Shown here piece by piece: positions 52,422-63,460 of a stretch of DNA of 64,000 nt. Positions within the stretch are counted from its first letter, which is position 1, and every line of letters begins with the position of its first letter. A program made the position numbers and the translations under genes. The notes under the pieces are model-generated. The model saw only the letters and a program-made list of their open reading frames with translations. It was not told the DNA's origin and ran no database searches. Origin of the DNA: JBBQUN01 sp963698395 (GTDB taxonomy: Bacteria; Actinomycetota; Acidimicrobiia; Acidimicrobiales; SZUA-35); contig CAVOQQ010000008.1 in NCBI GenBank assembly GCA_963698395.1, positions 1-64,000 on the forward strand, read 5' to 3'.

Positions 52422-52577
52422 ATGAACGAGATCAGACCCGACGTCAATGCCGCCATTGCCGAAACGGCCCTGCCCACCAGGGCACAGCTCGCCAAGCGCT
52501 CGAACATCGCGATCCAGTTCGTGCGCTTCGTGGTGCTCAACCTGAAGATCCTCAAGCTCTCCCGCCAGCATCACTGA
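52422..52577 (+). CDS. 51-residue protein coupled to the SQR-like gene
   Basis: ATG 52422 follows the SQR-like stop by seven bases, with GAGG inside that stop region as ribosome binding site. The product begins MNEIRPDVNAAIAETALPT and ends in a hydrophobic basic helix, IQFVRFVVLNLKILKLSRQ, that could sit on or across the membrane. I do not recognise the family. The coupling suggests a subunit or anchor for the flavoprotein. A perfect hairpin 57 bases on closes the unit. Confidence 0.65.
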   Translation: MNEIRPDVNAAIAETALPTRAQLAKRSNIAIQFVRFVVLNLKILKLSRQHH

Positions 52578-52633
52578 CACGAGCGCCATCGGACGACGAC
52601 CCGAATGCCAGGGTGAAGCGAACCCCGGCGCGA

Positions 52634-52665
52634 GACAGCCAGGCCCTGGAGAAGGCCTGGCTGTC
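52634..52665. terminator. Terminator hairpin after the SQR-like unit
   Basis: GACAGCCAGGCC-CTGGAGAA-GGCCTGGCTGTC is a perfect 12-bp GC-rich stem in the convergent gap between the 51-residue gene and the fasciclin gene. It can serve both directions. Confidence 0.7.
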
Positions 52666-52745
52666 GTGCTGGTGCCGGCGTGCGTCAGGAGAGGGGAACC
52701 CACGCCGGGCTCGTCGGTCGCGTTGCGGCCTTCGATCTCGTGATG

Positions 52746-53511
52746 TCAGCCCTGCGACATCGAAGCGATGGCGTCGAGGGCGACCTGGGGGAGGAGTACC
52801 TGGTCGACGATGTGGACGGTGCCATTGGCAACCGGCACGTTCGAGCAGATGACGTCGACGTCGTTGACGGTGGTTCCGTCGGCGCCGAACACGAGATCGT
52901 CACCTTCGACACTCGCCATGGTGGTGCCCGAGAGGCCGTCGGCGCCGAGCGATTCGCCGGCGATGACGTGGTAGGTGAGCACCTGGGTCAGCAGATCCTT
53001 GTCGGCGAGGACCGCGTCGAGGACCTCTGGGTCGATGGCGGCAAAGGCGTCGTTGGTCGGGGCGAAGACCGTGAACGGACCTTCGGAGTTCAGGGTGTCG
53101 ACCAGGTCGGCTTCGACGACCGCAGTCACCAGCGTGGAGAGCAGCGGGTTGTTCGACGCCGCCGTGGCTGCGGTGTCTTGCGCCATTCCGGCGAAGCTGC
53201 CCGCTCCCTCTTCGGGAACGGCGCTGCAAGCCGGTCCGAAGGCACCCATCATCGCATCGTCGGCCATCGCATCGTCGGCCATCTCGTCGTCGGCCATCGT
53301 CGTCGGTGGTACTCGTGTCGTCGACCATGGCCTCGGTGGTGCTGGTGGCGGCCGCAGCATCGGTCGAGGTGTCGGCGGCGTCGCTCGAGTCACTGCCGCA
53401 AGCAGCGAGCAAGAGGGCGCCGGCCGCCAGGGCGGCGACCATGCGGCGGCCGGCTCGGGAGCGAGGCGCCGATGTGCCGGTCGAAGGGGTGGAGACGATT
53501 GCGTTGCTCAT
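52746..53511 (-). pseudogene. Fasciclin-domain lipoprotein, frameshifted near the N-terminus
   Basis: The gene starts at ATG 53511 (AAGGA seven bases before) with a lipoprotein signal ending LLLAACGSD. It then shifts frame near 53298-53305: upstream reads STTEAMVDDTSTTDD, downstream continues MADDEMADDAMADDAMMGAF. The fasciclin domain is complete in the second frame (ILxT-like LSTLVTAVVEADLVDTL, FTVFAPTNDAFAAI, YHVIAGESL, VNDVDVICSNVPVANGTVHIVDQVLLP). Removing one base restores a protein of about 255 residues. The break is next to 15-bp tandem repeats. Fasciclin proteins act in adhesion at the cell surface. Confidence 0.83.
53251..53306. repeat. 15-bp tandem repeats in the fasciclin gene
   Basis: Three units, ATCGCATCGTCGGCC twice and ATCTCGTCGTCGGCC once (53251-53295), are followed by a broken fourth (ATCGTCGTCGG). 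They encode Met-Ala-Asp-Asp-Xaa repeats on the minus strand. The reading frame is lost at the broken unit. Confidence 0.8.
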
Positions 53512-53645
53512 GTGGGGTCCTTGCTGGGGGAGAGTGGAGCGGTGCCACCGGCGGTGGCTGCTCCGTTTGACCCTGGTTCGGAGCAACGGTCCGAACGGAT
53601 TGGTCGTCTCGAGAAATTTCTCGATCCCCAGAAGGACCGGCGATC

Positions 53646-55361
53646 TCAGTCGCCCGATGACGTGGCCTTGGCGGTCCCCTTCTTGCCCGAGCGCTTCTTG
53701 GCCGGTGCCTTCTTTGCGCTCGTCTTCGTCGCCGATGCCTTCCTGGCCGTCGCCTTCGCCGGGGCAGACGTTCGGGCTGATGACCGAGGGGCCGATCCGT
53801 TCGACGGCGGCGTTGCCGGCAGCTCGGTTCTCGGCGGGATCGGTTCGACGCCGTCGCCACCCTTGCGCATCGCCGGCGGGGCCTGAGGCTCGGCCCATTC
53901 GGCCCCGGTGGCCTCGAAGAGCCGTTCGATCTCGGCGATGTGCAGATCGACGAGATGCCACAGATCGGGGATGAGGTCGCGATCGGCGATGAGCCCGAAG
54001 TCCATCCGATCGGCGTAGCTGTGCACCGTGATGTTGAGACCGACGCCATCGCTGATGGTGGAGACGGGGATGTAGGCGTCGAGCTTGGCCCCGGCGAAGT
54101 ACAGCGGTTCACGTGGTCCGGGCACGTTCGAGATCACGACGTTGATCGGCGAGTTGACCCGATCGGCGATCTTCAGCCGGGACACCAGACGGATGGCCGA
54201 TGCGGCAACGAGCGGCGAGGTGTAGTCGGCCGACTGGCCCAGTGCTTCGGCCGGCATCAGGTCGAATTGATGCTTGCCTGCGCCCATGGCCTCTCGGCAG
54301 AGCGCCACCCGTTCGATCGGATCGGCACAGTTGGTGGGGAGGTCGGCGACCAGGGCCGAGACACGGTTGGTCCACGGGTTTTCCTCGTTGCCGGTCCGGA
54401 TCGAGACGGGAACCATCGCACGAAGTGGGTTCTCGGGGAGTGCGTCCTTCTCGATCAGGTACTCACGGAGCGCGCCGGCGCAGATGGCCATGACGACGTC
54501 GTTGAGCGTGCCGCCGGTGGCGTCCTTCAGCCGTTTGAGGTTGGCCAGCGAGGCGGACCGCATGGCGAATCGCCGGTGAGGTGAGACGGTCTTGTTCCAG
54601 GGTGTCGGGGGCGCCGGGGTGATCGGCAGGCTCACCCGGGGCTCCTCGTTGCCCGATGAGGTTGCTCGCTTCGCGAGCGAGCCGATCGAGTCGCGCGTCT
54701 GGTTGGCGAGACCACTGACGGTGCTGAGTCCGGCGGCGTCGGCCAGATCTCGCATGATGCCGAGCGAGAGGCGGGCGCCGCGGACCGGGTTGGCGGCGAG
54801 ATTCAGCGCCGCCGTCTGCAACAGCGCCAGGTTCGACGGGGGCTGCTCGCCTTCCCACGGCACGGCCTCCAACTGGTGCTCGGGGTCTCGGGACTCGTCG
54901 GTGAACATCTTCAACATGATGACGCCGGAGGCGCCGTCGATCGTTGCGTGGTGGGTCTTCTGGAGCAGCGCCCAACGACCGTCGGCGAGGCCCTCGATCA
55001 CGTACGCCTCCCACAGGGGACGGGACCGGTCCATCTTGCGGCCGACGATCCGCGCCACCTGCTCGGCCAGCTGGTCGGCAGCCCCCGGCGGGGCGAGGCC
55101 GATGTGTCGCACGTGGTAGTCGAGGTCGAACTCGGCGTCTTCGATCCAGTACGGCCGATCGAGATCGAACGGCACGTTGACGAGCTTGCGTCGCAGCGGC
55201 TCGAGATGGCTGACCATGATGCCCATCCGTTCGCGAACCGTGGTGAACGGATCGAAATCCTCAGATGGCCGTTCGTAGATGCTCAGTCCGTTGACGTGGC
55301 CGTAGTTACTGTCGGTCTCCATGAGCAAGAAGCTGAGATCGACACCGGTCAGTTGTTTCAT
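53646..55361 (-). CDS. WS/DGAT-family acyltransferase with lysine-rich C-terminal tail
   Basis: This protein has 571 residues from ATG 55361 after AGGGGA; a longer start at 55388 has no such site. The catalytic motif HHATIDG is at 137-143. PLWEAYVIEGL precedes it, and SNVPGPREPLYFAGA and YADRMDFGLIAD lie in the C-terminal domain. These enzymes make wax esters and triacylglycerol from acyl-CoA. After the normal end (about residue 480), a low-complexity region finishes in KATARKASATKTSAKKAP, very like the tail of the HBHA-like protein. The tail could bind nucleic acid or granule surfaces. Confidence 0.91.
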   Translation of the reverse strand: MKQLTGVDLSFLLMETDSNYGHVNGLSIYERPSEDFDPFTTVRERMGIMVSHLEPLRRKLVNVPFDLDRPYWIEDAEFDLDYHVRHIGLAPPGAADQLAEQVARIVGRKMDRSRPLWEAYVIEGLADGRWALLQKTHHATIDGASGVIMLKMFTDESRDPEHQLEAVPWEGEQPPSNLALLQTAALNLAANPVRGARLSLGIMRDLADAAGLSTVSGLANQTRDSIGSLAKRATSSGNEEPRVSLPITPAPPTPWNKTVSPHRRFAMRSASLANLKRLKDATGGTLNDVVMAICAGALREYLIEKDALPENPLRAMVPVSIRTGNEENPWTNRVSALVADLPTNCADPIERVALCREAMGAGKHQFDLMPAEALGQSADYTSPLVAASAIRLVSRLKIADRVNSPINVVISNVPGPREPLYFAGAKLDAYIPVSTISDGVGLNITVHSYADRMDFGLIADRDLIPDLWHLVDLHIAEIERLFEATGAEWAEPQAPPAMRKGGDGVEPIPPRTELPATPPSNGSAPRSSARTSAPAKATARKASATKTSAKKAPAKKRSGKKGTAKATSSGD

Positions 55362-55498
55362 GTGGTCCCCTTCGACGTCCTTGATCATGGCGCAGATTCA
55401 CGCTCCGTGTTCGGTCGTCGACACGTTTCTTGTCGTAGCGTCCGTCGGTGGGCCGAGGAGAAGCCGAAGGAGTCACCGTGACGGGCTAGGTTCACCCG

Positions 55499-56299
55499 AT
55501 GCTCCTGAATGAACTGTTCTCCATCGAAGGCAAGGTCGCGGTCGTCACCGGCGGCTCTCGCGGGATCGGTGAGATGATCGCTGCCGGCTTCCTCGCGAAT
55601 GGGGCCAAGGTCTACATCAGCTCGCGCAAGGCCGACGCCTGTGCGGCGACGGCGGCTCGGCTGCAGGCCGAGTACGGAGGCGAGTGCATCGCCGTGCCTG
55701 CCGATCTGTCCGGGCTTGCCGGTGTGGAGGCACTCGTGGCCGCGATCACCGAACGCGAAGACCACGTCGACATCCTCGTGAACAACGCCGGCGTGTCATG
55801 GGGAGCACCGCTCGACGAGTTCCCCGAGGCCGGATGGGACAAGGTGATGGACACCAACGTGAAGGGGGTCTTCTTCCTCACGCAGAAGCTGCTCCCGCTT
55901 CTCGAAGCGTCGGCCAGCGCCGAGGATCCGTCGCGGGTCATCAACATCGGTTCGATCGACGGGCTCAAGACGGCCTCGTTCTCCACCTTCTCCTATGGCC
56001 CCTCGAAGGCCGCGGTGCACTCGCTCACCAAGCTCCTCGCTTCACATCTCGTTCGGCGCAACATCATCGTCAACGCGATCGCACCCGGGCCGTTTCCCAC
56101 GTGGATGCTCAGTACCGGCGTCGGTGGCGGCGGCGATGTCGACAACACCGACTGGGATTCGGTCGCTCGTGGCAACCCGCGCGGCCGAGTCGGCACGCCA
56201 GAAGACATCGCGGGTCTGGCGATCTTCCTGGCTTCACGAGCCGGCGCGTTCACGGTTGGCGAAGTGATCAGCTGCGACGGCGGCATTCTCGTCAACTGA
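55499..56299 (+). CDS. Short-chain dehydrogenase/reductase
   Basis: This 266-residue classical SDR has cofactor motif GGSRGIG (17-23), NNAG, and catalytic Ser in NIGSIDGL. YGPSK supplies Tyr and Lys, and PGPFPTWML and DGGILVN close the fold. The Arg after GGS suggests NADPH. It resembles 3-oxoacyl-ACP reductase/RhlG-type enzymes. It is divergent from the WS/DGAT gene, with 137 bases between starts, so both may take part in lipid metabolism. Substrate unproven. Confidence 0.9.
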   Translation: MLLNELFSIEGKVAVVTGGSRGIGEMIAAGFLANGAKVYISSRKADACAATAARLQAEYGGECIAVPADLSGLAGVEALVAAITEREDHVDILVNNAGVSWGAPLDEFPEAGWDKVMDTNVKGVFFLTQKLLPLLEASASAEDPSRVINIGSIDGLKTASFSTFSYGPSKAAVHSLTKLLASHLVRRNIIVNAIAPGPFPTWMLSTGVGGGGDVDNTDWDSVARGNPRGRVGTPEDIAGLAIFLASRAGAFTVGEVISCDGGILVN

Positions 56300-56336
56300 T
56301 GCCCGCAACCGGTCGGTCGGGTGGACGCTTCGGCGC

Positions 56337-58958
<2,622 letters not shown>

Positions 58959-59001
58959 GCGCTCCTCCTGCTCACAGGATCGTCGCGGCGAGAGCGTCCG
59001 C

Positions 59002-59613
59002 CTAGTGGCTTCGGTCCATATCCACCGTCTCCATCTGGTGGGTGGCCTGCTTCCAGACCTTGACGAACCGCTGGACGGCGGTGACGACGGTCAGGGTCAG
59101 CATGATCCACAGCATGATCTCGAACACCGGTGGGATCGCCAGCCCGATCCCGAGTGCGATCAGTCGCTCGGCTCGCTCCATCAGCCCTCCCTTGGCGTCG
59201 AACCCCAGTGATTCGGCCTTGGCCCGCTGGTAGCTCACCAGCCATGACGCCGCCATGATCGCCACGCCGAGCATGCCGAGCTGGCCGCCGTCTCGCTGGA
59301 GGTACCAGATCACGCCGGCGAGCAGCAGCGAGTCGGTGACCCGGTCGGCGGTGGAGTCGAAGAACGCACCGCGTTTCGACGTCGGGCCCGCCGCCTTGGC
59401 GACGGGCCCGTCGAAGAGATCGGGAAGGGCCGCGATGATGAGCAGACCGAACCCCATCTGGAGTCGCCCCGAGCCGATGACGACGGCGGCCGCACCGGCG
59501 ATGACCACACCGATGATGGTGAGGACGTTCGCCGTGACACCCATCCGGTGAAGCCGTGCGCCGAGTGGATCGACCACGCGTTCCACCGGCCTACGCCAAT
59601 AGCCATCGAACAC
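59002..59613 (-). CDS. CDP-alcohol phosphatidyltransferase (PgsA/PIP-synthase-like)
   Basis: This protein has 203 residues from GTG 59613 with GAGGAGG before it, and six helices. The family motif D-xx-DG-xx-AR-x8-G-xxx-D-xxx-D is present as DLFDGPVAK ... GAFFDSTADRVTD, with Lys where Arg is usual. It transfers a phosphatidyl group from CDP-diacylglycerol. The actinobacterial relatives make phosphatidylinositol phosphate; glycerol phosphate is the other option. It lies 43 bases upstream of the ABC exporter gene on the same strand. Confidence 0.87.
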   Translation of the reverse strand: MFDGYWRRPVERVVDPLGARLHRMGVTANVLTIIGVVIAGAAAVVIGSGRLQMGFGLLIIAALPDLFDGPVAKAAGPTSKRGAFFDSTADRVTDSLLLAGVIWYLQRDGGQLGMLGVAIMAASWLVSYQRAKAESLGFDAKGGLMERAERLIALGIGLAIPPVFEIMLWIMLTLTVVTAVQRFVKVWKQATHQMETVDMDRSH

Positions 59614-59684
59614 TCGGAGCCTCCTCGGCGGTCACGGACAGACATACGATGTTGGCACGCCTGGACCGTGAGTGACAGGACTCC

Positions 59685-62405
59685 TCAGGATGATGCGTCG
59701 AGTGCGATCTCCGCGTGGGCGGCAGCGAGCCGGGCAACGGGGACCCGATAGGGCGAGCAACTCACGTAGGTGACCCCCAGCTTGCGGGCCAGTGCGATGG
59801 AGGCAGGGTCGCCACCGTGCTCGCCGCAGATGCCGGCTTCGAGGTCGGGCTTGACCTCGCGGGCGCCTTCGAGCGCCAGGCCGACGAGACGACCGACTCC
59901 CTTCTCGTCCAACGTCGCGAACGGGTTCTGACCGAACACGCCTGTTTCGACGTAGTCGATGAGGAATCCCGACTCGGCGTCGTCTCGGCTCATGCCGAAC
60001 GTGGTTTGCGTGAGATCGTTCGTCCCGAACGAGAAGAAGTCGGCGTACTCGGCGATGTCATGCGAGGTGAGCGCGGCCCGGGGGAGCTCGATCATGGTGC
60101 CGACGACGGTCGGCATGTCGATCCCTCGTTCATCGTGCACGGCCTTTGCCACCGCCTGGATCACGATCCGCTGCCGGATGAACTCCTCGACATCGCTGAC
60201 CAGCGGGATCATCACCTCTGGCTTGACGGTGATGCCCTCGGCCGCCACCTCGGCTGCGGCTTCGAAGATCGCCCTGGCCTGCATGGCCGTGATCTCGGGG
60301 ATCATCAAGCCGAGTCGGACACCACGGGTCCCGAGCATCGGATTCGCTTCGCGATGCTGGTTGATCTGATCGAGAAGCGTGTTGGCCGCTTCGAGGTCGG
60401 TCAGGAGGTTCTCGACCTCGTCGAGCCCCGACGCTCGCAGCAGGTGGATCTGTAGATCGGCGATGTCGCGCAGCACCTCATCTCGGTCAGGCAGGAACTC
60501 GTGGAGCGGCGGGTCGAGCAGACGGATGATGACGGGTCGGTCGTCCATGGCCCGGAAGAGGTCGATGAAGTCCGATCGCTGGAAGGGAAGCAGCGAGGCG
60601 ATGGCCTCGTCGCGTTCGGTGATCGTCGAGGCCATGATCATTCGTTGGACGATCGGGAGCCGCTCGCTCTCGAAGAACATGTGCTCGGTTCGGCAGAGGC
60701 CGATGCCGGTCGCACCGAATCGAGCGGCCCGCTCGGCATCTCGACCGTTGTCGGCGTTGGCCCGCACGGTGATGGCGCTGATGTCGTCGGCCCACGAGAG
60801 GAGATCGGTCAGATGCGGGTCGTCGAGGTCGGCATCGATTCGTGGCAGCTGTCCGGCGAACACCTCGCCGGTCGTGCCGTCGATGGAGATCCAGTCGCCT
60901 TCGGTGATCGACCAGCCGGCGAACGACACGGTTCGCGAAGCAACGTCGATCTCGAGATCGGTGGCGCCGACGACGGCGGGACGCCCGAATTGACGGGCCA
61001 CCAGTGCAGCGTGGCTCGTGCGACCACCGCTCGAGGTCAAGATGCCCCGCGCCGCCAGCATGCCGTGTACGTCATCGGGCTTGGTCTCGGGACGAACCAG
61101 AATGACGTCTCGACCTTCGTTCGCCCAGCGTTCGGCCAGATCGGGGTCGAGGGCGGCAACGCCGGTGGCGGCACCGGGCGACACGTTGAGGCCCGACGTG
61201 ATCGATTGAGCGGTCTTGATGGCTTCCGGATCGAAGCGTGGATGGAGGAACGACTCGACCTGTGCCGGCGAGATCCGCTGCACGGCCTCCTCACGAGAGA
61301 TCAGGCCTTCGTTCGCGAGGTCGACCGCAATGCGCACGGCGGCCTGCGCCGTTCGCTTGCCATCACGAGTCTGGAGCAACCACAAGGTGCCGTCCTCGAT
61401 CGTGAACTCCATGTCTTGCATGTCGCGGTAGTGGCGCTCGAGCAACTGGGCCGTGTCGGCGAACTGCTGATGCAGCTCCGGCATGATCGTGGCGAGCTCG
61501 TGGATGGGACGAGTCGGCCGAATGCCGGCGACCACGTCTTCGCCCTGGGCATTGACGAGGAAGTCGCCTTCGAGCTGCGCTTCGCCGGTGGTGGCGTTGC
61601 GAGACATGGCGACGCCCGTTGCGGAATCGTCACCCGTGTTGCCGAAAACCATCGCGACGACGTTGACTGCGGTGCCGAGGTCCTCGGAGATGTGCGCCGC
61701 TCGACGATAGTCGCGCGCTCGCTTGCCGTCCCAGCTGTCGAACACGGCTTGCACGGCCATGCGGAGCTGCTCGATCGGATCGGAGGGGAAGGGGATCGAG
61801 GCTCGTCGGGCGACGACGCGCTTGAAACCCTCGATGACCTCGCGGAGTGCTTCGACGCTGAGCTCGGCGTCGGTCTCGACCCCGGCTGCGGCCCGAGTGT
61901 CGGTGAGCACGGTCTCGAAGTGCTCGTCGGCAACGCCGAGCACGACGCCGCCGAACATCTGGATGAGGCGCCGATAGGAGTCGAGCACGAAGTGCTCGTT
62001 GCCGGTCTTGGTCGCCATGCCCTTGACCACGTCGTCGTTGAGCCCGATGTCGAGGACGGTGTCCATCATGCCCGGCATCGAGAACTTGGCGCCGGAGCGG
62101 CAGGCGAGCAGCAGCGGTCGCTCGGGGTCGCCCAGCACCTTGCCGGTGCGCTCCTCGATCGCACGGAGTGCTTCGATGGCCTGGGTCCACAGATCGTCGG
62201 GGAACGTGCCGTGACGATGGAGATACTCGTTGCACGCAGCAGCGGTGATCGTGAAGCCGGGCGGCACCGGAATCCCGAGACGGGTCATCTCCGCCAGGTT
62301 GGCACCCTTTCCACCGAGCAGTCCTCGGACGGCATCCCAATCATCGTCCACCGCGGCTCGTGCCTCGGCGATCTGATCGAATCCGTATACCCATCGTTTC
62401 GTCAT
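59685..62405 (-). CDS. ppdK: Pyruvate, phosphate dikinase
   Basis: This protein has 906 residues from ATG 62405 after GGAGGAGG, matching the family length of about 880-910. It interconverts pyruvate, ATP and phosphate with PEP, AMP and pyrophosphate. The N-terminal ATP-grasp domain carries GGKGANLAEMTRLGIPVPPGFT (shown in part) and LLACRSGAKFSMPGMMDTVL. The phospho-His is in GGRTSHAALVARQ. The PEP-binding TIM barrel ends with GICGEHGGDP and its catalytic Cys. A lone cNMP-binding protein is divergent from it. Confidence 0.95.
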   Translation of the reverse strand: MTKRWVYGFDQIAEARAAVDDDWDAVRGLLGGKGANLAEMTRLGIPVPPGFTITAAACNEYLHRHGTFPDDLWTQAIEALRAIEERTGKVLGDPERPLLLACRSGAKFSMPGMMDTVLDIGLNDDVVKGMATKTGNEHFVLDSYRRLIQMFGGVVLGVADEHFETVLTDTRAAAGVETDAELSVEALREVIEGFKRVVARRASIPFPSDPIEQLRMAVQAVFDSWDGKRARDYRRAAHISEDLGTAVNVVAMVFGNTGDDSATGVAMSRNATTGEAQLEGDFLVNAQGEDVVAGIRPTRPIHELATIMPELHQQFADTAQLLERHYRDMQDMEFTIEDGTLWLLQTRDGKRTAQAAVRIAVDLANEGLISREEAVQRISPAQVESFLHPRFDPEAIKTAQSITSGLNVSPGAATGVAALDPDLAERWANEGRDVILVRPETKPDDVHGMLAARGILTSSGGRTSHAALVARQFGRPAVVGATDLEIDVASRTVSFAGWSITEGDWISIDGTTGEVFAGQLPRIDADLDDPHLTDLLSWADDISAITVRANADNGRDAERAARFGATGIGLCRTEHMFFESERLPIVQRMIMASTITERDEAIASLLPFQRSDFIDLFRAMDDRPVIIRLLDPPLHEFLPDRDEVLRDIADLQIHLLRASGLDEVENLLTDLEAANTLLDQINQHREANPMLGTRGVRLGLMIPEITAMQARAIFEAAAEVAAEGITVKPEVMIPLVSDVEEFIRQRIVIQAVAKAVHDERGIDMPTVVGTMIELPRAALTSHDIAEYADFFSFGTNDLTQTTFGMSRDDAESGFLIDYVETGVFGQNPFATLDEKGVGRLVGLALEGAREVKPDLEAGICGEHGGDPASIALARKLGVTYVSCSPYRVPVARLAAAHAEIALDASS

Positions 62406-62540
62406 GGTTCTTGCCTCCTCCCGAGAGCATTGATCGGTCGTCCATCGATGGCGAGGGCATTCGGTCACTTTCATGACATTCGCCCCTGCCCGGATCGTCG
62501 CTGTGAGCGCAGCATGAGATCAGAGGTTCATGAGGAGTAG

Positions 62541-62990
62541 GTGATCACCATGGTGCTACGACATCGAGAAGACCCGAAGTCCAAGCGGCTTCGTGCCATC
62601 CCGTTCTTCGCCGAGGCCGATGAGCAGGCGCTGTCGCATTTGCTGTCGGCCGCCGACGAGGTGCAGGTCAAGGCGGGGCACGATCTCATCAACGAAGGTC
62701 ACCACTACGGCGAGGGATATGTCGTGGTGAGCGGCACCATCGGGGTGTTCGTCGGTGGTGAGGAGGTGGCCGAGATCGGTCCCGGTGAGCTGATCGGCGA
62801 ACTGGCACTGCTCACCCGAGATGTCGTGTCGAGCGCGACCGTGATCGCCAAGACCGACGCAGAGCTGTTGGTGATTCCCTACAACCGCTTCGACCAGATT
62901 CTCGAGGACAATCCAGCACTCGTGCGAACGATCGCGACGCAGCTGGCCCATCGCCTGCGAGCAATGGACGTGCTCTACCGCACGACCTGA
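62541..62990 (+). CDS. Stand-alone cyclic-nucleotide-binding-like domain protein
   Basis: This protein has 149 residues from GTG 62541 after GAGGAG (five bases); ATG 62550 is less well spaced. The phosphate-binding cassette reads GELIGELALLTRDVVSSATV. The Glu is kept, but the Arg of the usual RSA is Ser, so nucleotide binding may be weak or lost. There is no DNA-binding domain. Divergence from PPDK by 135 bases suggests a possible regulatory link. Confidence 0.85.
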   Translation: MITMVLRHREDPKSKRLRAIPFFAEADEQALSHLLSAADEVQVKAGHDLINEGHHYGEGYVVVSGTIGVFVGGEEVAEIGPGELIGELALLTRDVVSSATVIAKTDAELLVIPYNRFDQILEDNPALVRTIATQLAHRLRAMDVLYRTT

Positions 62991-63088
62991 TGGCGGCATC
63001 GACCGGGGTCGGCAGGGTCGAACGCCCCTGCCCCTGAGCAGCCGACGAGGCGACAATCGACCCAAGAGCAGTCTCCAGGGGAAAGGGT

Positions 63089-63460
63089 GTGCCGGTGTCT
63101 GCGAACTACGTCGAACGACATCGTGAATTGCGGCGAGGATTTCGCGATCTCAGCCGCGCTCAGGCCGAGGTGATGTCTGGCTTCAGCGCCATGCATCGAG
63201 CGGCAGTGGACGATGGCGAGCTGAGTGCAGCGATCAAGGAACTGATGGCCCTTGCCATCTCCATCGCGACGCACTGCGAAGGCTGTATTGCGTTCCACGT
63301 CCACGATGCGCTCCGAGCAGGAGCCAGCCGGGGTCAGGTCGAAGAGACGATCGGCGTGGCCGTCATGATGGGTGGGGGGCCGGCCGCGGTCTATGCCGCC
63401 TCGGCCATCGAGGCGCTCGGCCAGTTCGAAGCTGCAGGAGTTGGTACCGATGACCGTTGA
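63089..63460 (+). CDS. AhpD/carboxymuconolactone-decarboxylase-like protein
   Basis: This protein has 123 residues from GTG 63089, with GGGGAAAGG before it. The all-helical family core includes IKELMALAISIATHCEGCIAFH with the CxxC pair and downstream His of AhpD-type peroxidase partners. VMMGGGPAAVYAASA closes the trimer interface. It may act as a thiol-based peroxidase or decarboxylase. Its stop lies within the start of the acyl-CoA synthetase gene, which implies one operon. Confidence 0.9.
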   Translation: MPVSANYVERHRELRRGFRDLSRAQAEVMSGFSAMHRAAVDDGELSAAIKELMALAISIATHCEGCIAFHVHDALRAGASRGQVEETIGVAVMMGGGPAAVYAASAIEALGQFEAAGVGTDDR

